Origin: an uncultured Eubacteriales bacterium
Lineage (GTDB): Bacteria; Bacillota; Clostridia; Oscillospirales; Ruminococcaceae
Assembly (NCBI GenBank): GCA_900314975.1
Contig: OMXI01000028.1
Span: 1 to 64,000 of the forward strand
DNA length: 64,000 nucleotides
Reading direction: 5' to 3'
Shown here: positions 24,885 through 33,733 of the stretch, piece after piece
How positions within the stretch are numbered: the stretch's first letter is position 1
Layout: the number at the start of each line of letters is the position of its first letter
Notes under the pieces: model-generated
What the model saw: the letters and a program-made list of their open reading frames with translations, nothing else
What the model was told of the DNA's origin: nothing
The model's database searches: none
Translations under genes and position numbers: made by a program

Positions 24885-25129
24885 ATGAAAATGACAAAAG
24901 AAGAAAAGAGATTGCTGGCAAAGCTTGCAAGCGGTGCGCTTGATGGTTTGGTAGGCGATGAAAAGGTATACCCCGGATACAAAAAGGTGTACTGCGGAAA
25001 GTACATCAAGGACGGCGAGCCTGTTTCATACCGCGAGAACGTAAGCTGGGATTTCTCCAAAAATACGGCTGGCTTATGGATGATAAGGATGCACGCAAAT
25101 ACAGTGCGAAATTTAAGCCGGTGAGATGA
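24885..25129 (+). pseudogene. Frameshifted paralogue of the 18800 small protein
   Basis: The first ~45 residues match 18800 (EEKRLLAKLASGALDGLVGDE; YCGKYIKDGEPVSY). About 70 bp of the middle is then missing and the frame shifts, so the encoded tail (WDFSKNTAGLW...) is out of frame. The family ending YGWLMDDKDARKYSAKFK can be read in another frame up to TGA 25127-25129. The open frame (24885-25124, 79 residues) has a good RBS and could still give a shortened protein. Confidence 0.75.
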
Positions 25130-25427
25130 GTCTGTCAGGAAACTGCTTATCACTTATGCAAACGCTCGGGGAAACCCGGGCGTTAACAATATATTATTTC
25201 ATTTATGATAGAGCATTGTCTACAGGTCCACTAATATCCCATAATTCCTCCTGTAATACCGAATAATACTATGCATAATGCAGGTCAAGAGCATTGACTT
25301 ATTGCACAAAAACATAGCTGATTCAGGCTTATTTATATTGACTAATTACCAAAAATGTGGTATAATCAATACAAATATTAGCAATGTTTATAGGATTAAA
25401 TAATGTATAGAAGGGCTGGTTGTAACA
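25130..25427. other. Intergenic region before the dynamin operon
   Basis: A hairpin AACGC-T-CGGG-GAAA-CCCG-G-GCGTT (about 25160-25185), probably a terminator of unit C, then AT-rich sequence with the operon promoter at 25338-25366. No gene is seen. Confidence 0.6.
25338..25366 (+). promoter_or_regulatory. Promoter of the dynamin-HerA-effector operon
   Basis: TTGACT (25338-25343), 17-nt spacer with ACCAAAAATGTGG, TATAAT (25361-25366). It strongly resembles the XRE promoter at 15880, suggesting a shared repressor site. Confidence 0.75.
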
Positions 25428-28001
25428 ATGACTAGAATCAGAATAGTTAGTAACCCATATGAAAGGACTTTGTCATATTATATCAACAACGGAAAAAATG
25501 ATTCGTGGGAAACTCTTAAGCAGGATAGCATTAACAGTAAACTGCGTGAAAATGACAGCGAGAAGATCTTTTTGCCATTTAAGGCTAATGATATAGTTGA
25601 AACTATTGTTAAGGAATACTATACCGGACCAGAGAAAGTCGGACTTGAATTTGAAGGAACACCTGATGAGTATAAGGTGCTTGAGGAAGTATGCTCTTTT
25701 GAAGGTGTAAAGGATAAAATTGAGCTGAGCTGTACAGATAGAACGCTTGAGAATGCACGAGATATCCTTGTTGACACAAAAAAGGTGTTTGAAAAAGTCA
25801 GACCGATAATCGAAAAAATCGTTAGAGAGGACGATTCGGTCACAGACGATCTTTCTAAGGTCACTGATGCATTGGATGATATTATCCCTATTTGTATCTT
25901 TGGAAATTACAGTGCAGGAAAATCGACCTTTATCAACTCACTTATCGGATATGAGATCCTTCCCAGCGGAGGAGACCCCGTAACAGCTAAAATATACGAA
26001 ATACGCAGGTCGAGTCATGATGATCGTGCAAAAATATCATTTACATATCTGGGTGAAGAATATGAGCTTCGGATAGATGATAATGAATGCAAAGTCATAA
26101 CTGGAGACAAAGACAAGGATATGATACAGGAGATACAATCATCTGTAAGCGAGATCGAAGGGAAATGCCTGTATAAGATAGTTAATAAAACTATCTCGAT
26201 CCTCAATTCGTATGAGAAAAGAGACAAACAAGTTATCGTTTTAAGCAACGTGATCAAGATAGAAACGCCGTTCAGTAATAATGGCAGGCTGGGTCAGTCA
26301 CATAATGAGTTTGTTATATTTGATACTCCCGGGTCAAATTCCAAAACCAATATGGATCACGAGGCAGTGCTTATAGAGTCATTAAACGGCTTTTCAAACG
26401 GCATTCCGGTCTGGGTATCTGGTTTTGATTCTTTAGACAGCGTTGATAATGCGAATCTGTGTGACAAGCTGTATGCTATCGATGCTTTGGATAAACGATT
26501 TACAATGATAGTAATAAATCGGGCTGATAATGTTGAACTCCCTAAAAGCGGTTTTTCTGACAGGGAAATAAATGATATACTGGAATACGATTCAGTTGAG
26601 AAGATGTTTTCCAGCGGCATTTATTTTGTTTCAGCTGTTATGGGTTTAGGTGCGAAGAATCCTAATGGCATACAAAGTGAATATCTGCTTGAAATGTTTG
26701 ATGATAAAGAGAGAAAGTATTCTGACCCTAATGCAAGAGGATACAAAAAGCTTTATGAATACAACATTATGCCTGAGCATATGAAGAGCATTGCGGTAGA
26801 CAATTCAGAACATTGTGACAATCATATCTACGCAAACAGCGGACTGTATTGCATAGAAACTGAGATGGAACAGTTTGCAACAAAGTATGCGGCATACAAT
26901 AAATGTCAGATGGTATACAAGTTTCTTAACAGCGTAATTGAGCAAACAAAACAGCGGCTGACTGATAAGATATCAAGACTTGAGATCTATAAGCTTGAAA
27001 TGGAACAAGAACTGGACGGAAAGAAGAAAGAGCTGATTGAAAGCATACAAAAGGAAACTCAAAGCTCAATCAAGACAAATGAAAGGGATTCTGAGGATAA
27101 TGTAAGAACATTTGTAAAAGATAACCTACAGTACGATCTTAAGCAGGAAGCGTTAGATAAAATTGATAACAGCTTTGTTCAGCAGCATGAGGAGAGTACT
27201 GATTATCAGTCATTTGAGGAAGACTATGAAAAATCAAAGGATAATAGATTAACAAATGCGAGAGAGAATCTGCATAATTTTATTTTTGGAAAAGGTTCAA
27301 GAAAAGATGCATTGAAAAACCTGAAGTCAGAATGGGCGAACGACTCTGAGGTCGTAAAGCAGCGAAAGGAAAACAAAGACTCTACAAGAAAACAGATTGA
27401 TTCAACGACTTCTGAACAGACAATGACCATAGTTAAGGATATGTTCAAAGCGGATATTCTTGAAGCACAGGGTAAACTGCAGGGCAATGCACAGGTTTAT
27501 TGGCTTAATAAGTCGCAGGAGTACAGAGATAGTATGATACGCTTGATAACAGGTTCAGATGCTCTGTCTGAAAAGCAGAAGAATGAACTGTGGGAAATAA
27601 TAATGAATTATCCGGCATTTTCATATGATGACGATTCCGATGACGTATTTATTAAGGCAAAATTCCTGCGCCAAAGCTTTTGGTCAGGCTTGTTTGGCCG
27701 CAGAGACAGAATAGATACAAAACGGCTTTCAGCAAGTTTTAATTCAAAGATCAAAAGCAGCACAAGGGAAATGTCAAAGCAGATAAACAAGAGCTATTTT
27801 GAAAGCTTCCAGGAATGGCAGGGTCGTTTGCAGTCAACGATTGAAGCTAATATAACCAATCTGAATCCCGATCTTCGTGATCTGAGCGAAAGGATCCGTG
27901 ATGAAGAGGACAGGATATCAGAATTGAAGAGCAATCAGCGTACAATTTCTGATTCTCTTGAAACGATAATGCATATGATGGAGTGGAAACAGGCAGAATA
28001 G
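25428..28001 (+). CDS. Dynamin-like large GTPase
   Basis: 857 residues. The GTPase domain begins near residue 150: P-loop GNYSAGKST (about 158-166), a conserved PVTAKIYEI Thr region, DTPGSN (about 298), and NRAD (about 363) as the base-specificity motif. Long coiled-coil and helical regions follow (residues ~490-620 and 780-857). An N-terminal ~150-residue region has no recognised fold. Bacterial dynamin-like proteins remodel or protect membranes, and some act in phage defence. It is the first gene of a seven-gene operon; the HerA-like gene starts 10 bp downstream. Confidence 0.85.
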   Translation: MTRIRIVSNPYERTLSYYINNGKNDSWETLKQDSINSKLRENDSEKIFLPFKANDIVETIVKEYYTGPEKVGLEFEGTPDEYKVLEEVCSFEGVKDKIELSCTDRTLENARDILVDTKKVFEKVRPIIEKIVREDDSVTDDLSKVTDALDDIIPICIFGNYSAGKSTFINSLIGYEILPSGGDPVTAKIYEIRRSSHDDRAKISFTYLGEEYELRIDDNECKVITGDKDKDMIQEIQSSVSEIEGKCLYKIVNKTISILNSYEKRDKQVIVLSNVIKIETPFSNNGRLGQSHNEFVIFDTPGSNSKTNMDHEAVLIESLNGFSNGIPVWVSGFDSLDSVDNANLCDKLYAIDALDKRFTMIVINRADNVELPKSGFSDREINDILEYDSVEKMFSSGIYFVSAVMGLGAKNPNGIQSEYLLEMFDDKERKYSDPNARGYKKLYEYNIMPEHMKSIAVDNSEHCDNHIYANSGLYCIETEMEQFATKYAAYNKCQMVYKFLNSVIEQTKQRLTDKISRLEIYKLEMEQELDGKKKELIESIQKETQSSIKTNERDSEDNVRTFVKDNLQYDLKQEALDKIDNSFVQQHEESTDYQSFEEDYEKSKDNRLTNARENLHNFIFGKGSRKDALKNLKSEWANDSEVVKQRKENKDSTRKQIDSTTSEQTMTIVKDMFKADILEAQGKLQGNAQVYWLNKSQEYRDSMIRLITGSDALSEKQKNELWEIIMNYPAFSYDDDSDDVFIKAKFLRQSFWSGLFGRRDRIDTKRLSASFNSKIKSSTREMSKQINKSYFESFQEWQGRLQSTIEANITNLNPDLRDLSERIRDEEDRISELKSNQRTISDSLETIMHMMEWKQAE

Positions 28002-28011
28002 GAGGCACAGC

Positions 28012-31000
28012 ATGGGTGTAAAGAATTTAGTTAAGCGAATAGGAGATCGTGCGGGCAACCGTGTGGCAAAACTATCCGAACTCAGCTCCGGACAGGTCGA
28101 AAGAGTTCAGGAGGAAAGAGAGAAGTATCTTCTTGAAATGCCTGACCCTAACGATCGGAATGCCAGAGAGATAACCGAAAAGATGATGGCTGCCAGCAGC
28201 ATAGAGATCTTCAACGCTTACCTTTCGCAGATAAAGGATCTTTATATCCCCGTTGAGAAGGATGCCGAGTATGGTGAGGAGTTTGATCCCCGTCATAACA
28301 TCAGGTATTTCAAGATCACCAAGTGGGTGACAGATACAAAAGAGAACAACCTTGAAAAGCTTGTTAATGTCTATGCCGTTCTTGCTGATGAGGACTGCAA
28401 TATCGCACTTGTTTTCAATCGGAAGAAAGCAGGGACAGATGTTTATCTTGCAGTAGTAAATACAAACAATGACACAAACAATGTAAATGCTGATATTTAC
28501 AAAAGCAGACTCATAGAGGCTATCAAGGGCAACTTCCCGGGAGCCGGATACAAAGATGCTGATGAAAATAAGGGCATAATTCCATTTCTGGATAATGACA
28601 AGCCGTATACTGTTGCGGCTGCATCAAATATCCCGACTGAAAAATCGGAGAAGTTTATCAGCCAGACGATAGAAAAGCTGCTTGACGGCATAGTTCCGGA
28701 ATCCAAAAGGACAGAGTATACATTAGTTCTGCTTGCAACTCCGATAAAGGATGTTGAGGAAAGAAAGCTCAAGCTTGGTGAATTCTATTCGGGTCTCAAG
28801 CCTTACGAATCCTGGCAGACATCTTTCCAGTTTGATGATATGCAGTCGTTTGGTTCATCGGCAACGGTCGGCGTTAATGTCGGTGTAAGCGCAGGAATCC
28901 AAAATGGACAGAACAGTACAATAACCGATACAGAAGGGACTACTGACAGCAGCTCGAGGACAGACACACAGTCAGGCAGCCAGACGGACACAGCAGGCAC
29001 ATCGGCAGCCGAATCAGAAAGCAGCGCACATTCTGATGGAACGAATGAAAGTACAACAAATACAGATGGAACCAACTGGAGCGAAGCAAACGGCAAAACC
29101 GATACTACTGGTAAAACCACTACTAATGGATCTTTTGAAAGCGATAGTCACGGAGGATCAGCCAGCGTTGGAGCAAATGTGAAATGGTTCAAGGCAGACG
29201 TTTCTAGGACATATACTGATACTACCGGTACAAACAATAGTGTTGCTGAAATGACAAACAACGCCAAGTCATTTACTAGAACAGACGGTGGAAGCAGTAG
29301 TGTTGCCAAGGCATTAGGCAAAACAGCTTCGGATACTCTTACAAAAGGGCTTACTAATACAGTTTCAAACAGCATTGCTAAAACCACAGGAAATTCTGTT
29401 GCAAATACCCTTGGAAAGGTTGTCACAAAGTCTATGGCAGCGGCACAGGGCGTTAGCAAAAGCGTGAACTACGGCGCTAATATGGGTGCAAACTTTGCAA
29501 GATCGTCAACTGTAACAGCTATCGTTGGAAAGCATCAGGGCATCACACAAAGCTTTGCAAACTTCAATATAAAGCACGCTCTGGAGCTGCTCGAAGCACA
29601 GATGAAACGTCTTGAACAAAGTACCGCCCTTGGTATGTGGGATTTCGCAGCATATGTTCTGAGCGAGGATCAGAACATTGCAAATAATGTTGCACATACC
29701 TATCTTGCCCTGACACTTGGCGAGGAGTCATATATGTCCAAGTCTGCGGTTAATCTATGGAGAGGCAGCGTTGAGGAGGAAAAGGGACAGGCGAGGACGA
29801 TTTGCTCGTACATAAGAGAGTTGCGTCACCCTATATTTGCTTTGTCGCCTGATGCTGTTGCAGAGGATGCGCAATACAATGTTTATCCGCCGATAGTTAC
29901 AGCTACCACAAGCCTTTCAGGTAAGGAGCTTGCATATTCTCTTAATTTCCCTCAAAAGGCAGTTGCGGGTCTGCCCATACTTGAATGTGCCGAGTTCGGC
30001 AGAAATGTTGTGAGCTATGATATCACAGAAGAGCCCGAGGAAACCATAAGATTGGGAAATGTGTTCCACATGAATCATGAAGAGAGCAACCCGATCAGAC
30101 TTTCACTTGATTCATTCAGATCACATGCTTTTATCACAGGAAGTACCGGTTCAGGTAAGAGCAACACGGTATATCACCTGCTTGACGAGGCAATGGAAAA
30201 AGGAGTTCATTTTCTGGTCGTTGAACCTGCAAAGGGCGAGTATAAAAACGTGTTCGGCAATGATAGCAATGTATCTGTTTACGGAACGAATCCGCTTGTT
30301 TCACCGCTTTTGCGGATAGACCCTTTCAGTTTCCCGAACGATGTGCATGTGCTTGAACATATGGACAGGCTTGTTGAGATATTCAATGTGTGCTGGCCTA
30401 TGTATGCAGCGATGCCTGCGGTGCTGAAAAGCGCAGTTGAAAAATCCTATGTTGACTGCGGCTGGGATCTCATCACATCAAAAAATAAGTATGACAGGAA
30501 CTTCTATCCTGATTTCAAAACAGTTGCCGATAACATTAGAATTATCATTGACAGCAGTGAATATGACAACGAGAACAAGGGTGCGTACAAAGGCTCATTG
30601 CTCACAAGATTGCAGTCTCTTACTAATGGCATCAACGGGTTGATCTTTGCATCTGACGAACTTAGCGGCGAAGAGCTGTTTGATAGGAATGTAATTATTG
30701 ACCTCAGCAGAGTTGGATCGTCTGAGACCAAGTCACTCATAATGGGTCTGCTTGTTCTCAAACTGCAGGAATACCGTTCAACAAGCGGTCTGCCGATGAA
30801 CAGCGAATTAAAGCATATCACTGTTCTTGAAGAAGCTCACAACCTTTTGAGAAGAACATCTACGCAGCAGTCAACGGAAGGCGCAAATCTTCTTGGAAAG
30901 AGCGTTGAAATGATCGCTAATGCTATCGCCGAGATGCGTACATACGGCGAGGGCTTTATTATCGCCGATCAGGCACCGGGACTTATGGATATGTCTGTTA

Positions 31001-31674
31001 TCCGCAACACGAATACCAAGATCATTATGCGCCTGCCTGACCAGAGTGACAGAGAACTTGTCGGCAGGGCAGCGAACCTCAACGATGATCAGATAAAGGA
31101 GCTTGCCAAGCTTCCTTGCGGAGTTGCTGCAGTATATCAGAACGAGTGGGTACAGCCTGTGCTGTGCAAAATTGAAAAGGTTGAAACTACAAACGCAGAA
31201 TACAAATTTGATCCAATGAGCAATGACAGGTTGCTGAATCAGAACAATGATGTTAAGAACAGCCTGCTGCATTGCATTATGGACAAGGAATTGTTCAGCA
31301 TCGGTGACAGACAGGATCTCAAAGAGCTGAAAGATATTGTTCTCAAATCGGGACTGAGTTCACTTGTCAAGGCTGACCTGTTCAATTATATCGAGTCTGA
31401 AAAAGAGGATGGAATGCTGGCTCTGCAGCGTTTGATCTATGACTTCCTTGATGCTGAAAAAGCGATAAGCGAGTCTGTCGATCACAGCGAAATACACGAG
31501 TGGGTCAATGCAGTTCTGGACAAGCTCGAGCCTTCTGTCAAGGGTTATACAAAGAAGCAGATAGACATCGCTGTAATGCTTATAATCTATGAGCAAGCAC
31601 TGAGGGATTCATCGTATAAAAGCATTCTTAATATGTTTATCGAAACATATCGAAACGGAGGCGGAGTATTTTGA
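28012..31674 (+). CDS. HerA/VirB4-like ATPase (DUF87) with low-complexity insert
   Basis: 1220 residues. An N-terminal domain (about 1-280) is followed by a long Ser/Thr/Gly/Asn-rich stretch (about 285-400). An amphipathic Ala/Gly/Ser/Thr repeat region follows (about 400-510; LTKGLTNTVSNSIAKTTGNS). The ATPase comes next: Walker A GSTGSGKSNT near 708, VEPAKGEYK, Walker B ITVLEEAHNLL near 935, and MRLPDQSDRELVG near the end of the core. A helical C-terminal part closes the protein. The core is that of HerA/VirB4 translocases, which move DNA or protein through hexameric rings. The insert could be membrane-associated. The stop overlaps the toxin start (TGATG), so the ATPase and effectors are coupled. 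Confidence 0.85.
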   Translation: MGVKNLVKRIGDRAGNRVAKLSELSSGQVERVQEEREKYLLEMPDPNDRNAREITEKMMAASSIEIFNAYLSQIKDLYIPVEKDAEYGEEFDPRHNIRYFKITKWVTDTKENNLEKLVNVYAVLADEDCNIALVFNRKKAGTDVYLAVVNTNNDTNNVNADIYKSRLIEAIKGNFPGAGYKDADENKGIIPFLDNDKPYTVAAASNIPTEKSEKFISQTIEKLLDGIVPESKRTEYTLVLLATPIKDVEERKLKLGEFYSGLKPYESWQTSFQFDDMQSFGSSATVGVNVGVSAGIQNGQNSTITDTEGTTDSSSRTDTQSGSQTDTAGTSAAESESSAHSDGTNESTTNTDGTNWSEANGKTDTTGKTTTNGSFESDSHGGSASVGANVKWFKADVSRTYTDTTGTNNSVAEMTNNAKSFTRTDGGSSSVAKALGKTASDTLTKGLTNTVSNSIAKTTGNSVANTLGKVVTKSMAAAQGVSKSVNYGANMGANFARSSTVTAIVGKHQGITQSFANFNIKHALELLEAQMKRLEQSTALGMWDFAAYVLSEDQNIANNVAHTYLALTLGEESYMSKSAVNLWRGSVEEEKGQARTICSYIRELRHPIFALSPDAVAEDAQYNVYPPIVTATTSLSGKELAYSLNFPQKAVAGLPILECAEFGRNVVSYDITEEPEETIRLGNVFHMNHEESNPIRLSLDSFRSHAFITGSTGSGKSNTVYHLLDEAMEKGVHFLVVEPAKGEYKNVFGNDSNVSVYGTNPLVSPLLRIDPFSFPNDVHVLEHMDRLVEIFNVCWPMYAAMPAVLKSAVEKSYVDCGWDLITSKNKYDRNFYPDFKTVADNIRIIIDSSEYDNENKGAYKGSLLTRLQSLTNGINGLIFASDELSGEELFDRNVIIDLSRVGSSETKSLIMGLLVLKLQEYRSTSGLPMNSELKHITVLEEAHNLLRRTSTQQSTEGANLLGKSVEMIANAIAEMRTYGEGFIIADQAPGLMDMSVIRNTNTKIIMRLPDQSDRELVGRAANLNDDQIKELAKLPCGVAAVYQNEWVQPVLCKIEKVETTNAEYKFDPMSNDRLLNQNNDVKNSLLHCIMDKELFSIGDRQDLKELKDIVLKSGLSSLVKADLFNYIESEKEDGMLALQRLIYDFLDAEKAISESVDHSEIHEWVNAVLDKLEPSVKGYTKKQIDIAVMLIIYEQALRDSSYKSILNMFIETYRNGGGVF

Positions 31675-32333
31675 TGAATGAGATATCGCCAAACATTGAA
31701 ATGAATGAGATAAAGTCACAACCTGTGGAAAACTTCAGGAATATTAAACCTAATAATGAAATGTCATTCAAAGAACTGTCTGAAGCTGTAAAGACTGAGT
31801 TTAATAAAGCATCTGGATCAGAAATTTCCGGTCAAGATGGCAATAGCAATAAAGAGTTTTTGGACGATAATGGAATAAAATATCGTGAAGGAAATGATCT
31901 TTTACCTGATGTCGAATTTGACAGAAACGGATATACATATAAAACTGATGATAAAGGCAGGGTTATTTCCGCCGAAGGTCAGCTGCAATTAAAAGATCAT
32001 CAAGGCAGAAACGAGATGGACGTAAGATCAGCTGTTGATAAAGGTGAGATGCGAAGTGATGATGAGCGCGGTCATTTAATTGGTGATCAATTCAACGCAA
32101 GCGGTGGCATTGAAAACCTTGTGCCTATGGCAAGAGAATTGAATCATGGGGATTACCTGACTATGGAAAACAAGCTTGCCAATGCAGTTAAAAATGGTGA
32201 TGAGGTTAGGCTGAAGGTCGAGCCTGTTTATCGTGAGGATCACACAAGACCTTCGGAATTTCGAGCAACATACAGCATAAATGGTGAAAAAGAAATAAAT
32301 GTCTTTAAAAATGAAAGTGGGGCTGGATCATGA
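31674..32333 (+). CDS. Polymorphic toxin: DNA/RNA non-specific endonuclease domain
   Basis: 219 residues. The C-terminal domain (about 75-215) has the Endonuclea_NS_2-type signature ERGHLIGDQF, then ASGGIENLVPM and N-H-G-D-Y with M-E-N, as in secreted nuclease toxins. Residues ~22-48 hold a motif shared with the next effector (E-M/L-S-x-K ... KTEF-x-KA), suggesting a common targeting domain. There is no classical signal peptide. ATG 31674 overlaps the ATPase stop. The 3' end overlaps the immunity gene by four bases. The low-complexity link between leader and domain (SGSEISGQDGNSNK) fits a modular toxin. Confidence 0.85.
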   Translation: MNEISPNIEMNEIKSQPVENFRNIKPNNEMSFKELSEAVKTEFNKASGSEISGQDGNSNKEFLDDNGIKYREGNDLLPDVEFDRNGYTYKTDDKGRVISAEGQLQLKDHQGRNEMDVRSAVDKGEMRSDDERGHLIGDQFNASGGIENLVPMARELNHGDYLTMENKLANAVKNGDEVRLKVEPVYREDHTRPSEFRATYSINGEKEINVFKNESGAGS

Positions 32334-32701
32334 TAGATAATAAAATGCTTCAGACTATATACGATGAAATTGATAAATTTCTTCCAAGCAATTGGGAAAA
32401 GCTAATCGTATATCTAGAGTATGGTAAAACATCATATTCTATTTCGTTTTATATCGAAATATCCGGAAAGTATATCAAGTGTTATGATCTTCCGGATGTA
32501 ACAGATGATGATCTCGCTGATTCATTTTACAGGATAGACAAGGTCATATCTAGGGGAAGAAATCAGGACAAAGAACCATGGTCAAATATGACTGTTGTTA
32601 TTGACAACAGTGGAAAAATACATGCTGATTTTGACTATACCGACTTGTTGAATGACTCATATAGGTATAGTAAAGAGTGGAAGAAAAAGTATTTGTCATA
32701 A
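32330..32701 (+). CDS. YezG/DUF600-family immunity protein
   Basis: 123 residues starting at ATG 32330 inside the toxin stop (ATGA overlap). It matches the YezG-type pattern: an N-terminal helix (LQTIYDEIDKFLP-x-x-WEKL), a beta sheet, then WSNMTVVIDNSGKIHADFDY and a C-terminal W-K-x-K-YL. In Bacillus, YezG/DUF600 proteins neutralise nuclease toxins such as YeeF. Here it directly follows a nuclease toxin, so neutralisation of that enzyme in the producer's cytoplasm is the likely role. Confidence 0.85.
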   Translation: MIDNKMLQTIYDEIDKFLPSNWEKLIVYLEYGKTSYSISFYIEISGKYIKCYDLPDVTDDDLADSFYRIDKVISRGRNQDKEPWSNMTVVIDNSGKIHADFDYTDLLNDSYRYSKEWKKKYLS

Positions 32702-32720
32702 AACGGAGTGTGATCGTTAT

Positions 32721-33410
32721 ATGATCAGGATCGATTCTTCTTTTGATGCTCTTGACTGCAAAACAAGCGAGAACAAGAGCTATCTGGACATACGCTCAAA
32801 GAGCGAGTTAAGTAATAAGGATATCAATGATTTTATAAAGACTGAATTTGAAAAAGCTCACCGTGAAGCGATGCTTGAGCCTTATGACAAGCTGTTGGAA
32901 GAGGTATATGATGTTTCTGAGGACGACATATCAATTGATTATGAGGTCAGTGATCAAGTAAAGGAAATACTTACTGATTTTAAGTTTGTTAACTGGATGA
33001 GTTTGAATGAAAATGACCGTCTCGATGTGATCAATAAGCTTGTTGATACTGTCAGTGATGAGCTTGAGATCAAAGACAAGTCGAAGATCGTTCTTGCCGA
33101 TGAAAACGAGGATTTTTTCGGTGCTTATGATCCGCAGGAGAATACCATCATTCTTAATCGGAAGGGTTTTATTGACCCCAGGGAGCTTGTGGATACAATA
33201 ACTCACGAACTGCGGCATGCTTACCAGCATATGCGTGCAGAAAAGCTGGAAACGCATGAAGATGCACTTTTCAGAGTAAATCTGGAGAATTATATCTCAC
33301 CCGAACAAAACGAGGACGGAGAGTTTATCAATTTCTATGAATATCAGAATCAGTATGTAGAAGTCGATGCAATGGCTTTTGCAGATAAGTTTACGGAGGC
33401 GATGAAATGA
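32721..33410 (+). CDS. Metallopeptidase-like effector with shared N-terminal motif
   Basis: 229 residues from ATG 32721 (GGAG upstream). The N-terminal ~55 residues carry the motif IRSKSELS...IKTEFEKA, matching the preceding toxin without gaps. The C-terminal part has a zinc-peptidase signature, ITHELRHAYQH (HExxH), and a downstream E-x-DA-x-x-FAD that could give the third ligand, as in toxin metallopeptidase domains. It has no signal peptide and no immunity domain. The 3' end overlaps the next small gene by four bases, as in the toxin-immunity pair upstream. It is a predicted second effector. Confidence 0.75.
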   Translation: MIRIDSSFDALDCKTSENKSYLDIRSKSELSNKDINDFIKTEFEKAHREAMLEPYDKLLEEVYDVSEDDISIDYEVSDQVKEILTDFKFVNWMSLNENDRLDVINKLVDTVSDELEIKDKSKIVLADENEDFFGAYDPQENTIILNRKGFIDPRELVDTITHELRHAYQHMRAEKLETHEDALFRVNLENYISPEQNEDGEFINFYEYQNQYVEVDAMAFADKFTEAMK

Positions 33411-33700
33411 GCAGTATAATTGAAAAGTATTATAATGACAACAACGTTGCTCCGGCGCTTGTTAAGCAGAAGATTGAAAGACTCGGGCAAAATCCTGATA
33501 TCGAAAAAGAGTTTGAATACTGGATAGAGAACAAGCAGTATAAACCTGATTCTATGGAGATAGAGGGCTACACAGCACAAAAGCTGTCACAGCTGTCAAA
33601 GTACCTTATTGGTGAGGGCGCATTTATGCTTTTGATCGAGCTGCGTGAATCTCCCGACAAGGCACACAAGAAAATAGCGAGAGGGTTTAAGGTAAAATAG
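33407..33700 (+). CDS. Small protein, possible immunity partner of the metallopeptidase
   Basis: 97 residues, starting in the ATGA overlap with the metallopeptidase gene. It is helical and charged, with YNDNNVAPALVKQKIERLGQN and a C-terminal IEGYTAQKLSQLSKYLIGEGAFMLLIELRE. No named domain is recognised, although sequences with the GEGAFMLLIELRE ending occur in related gut Clostridia as far as I recall. The position and coupling mirror the endonuclease/YezG pair, so an immunity or chaperone role is inferred. Confidence 0.6.
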   Translation: MSSIIEKYYNDNNVAPALVKQKIERLGQNPDIEKEFEYWIENKQYKPDSMEIEGYTAQKLSQLSKYLIGEGAFMLLIELRESPDKAHKKIARGFKVK

Positions 33701-33733
33701 CTGTTTTGAGCTGGCTGTATCGGAGGTGATCCT

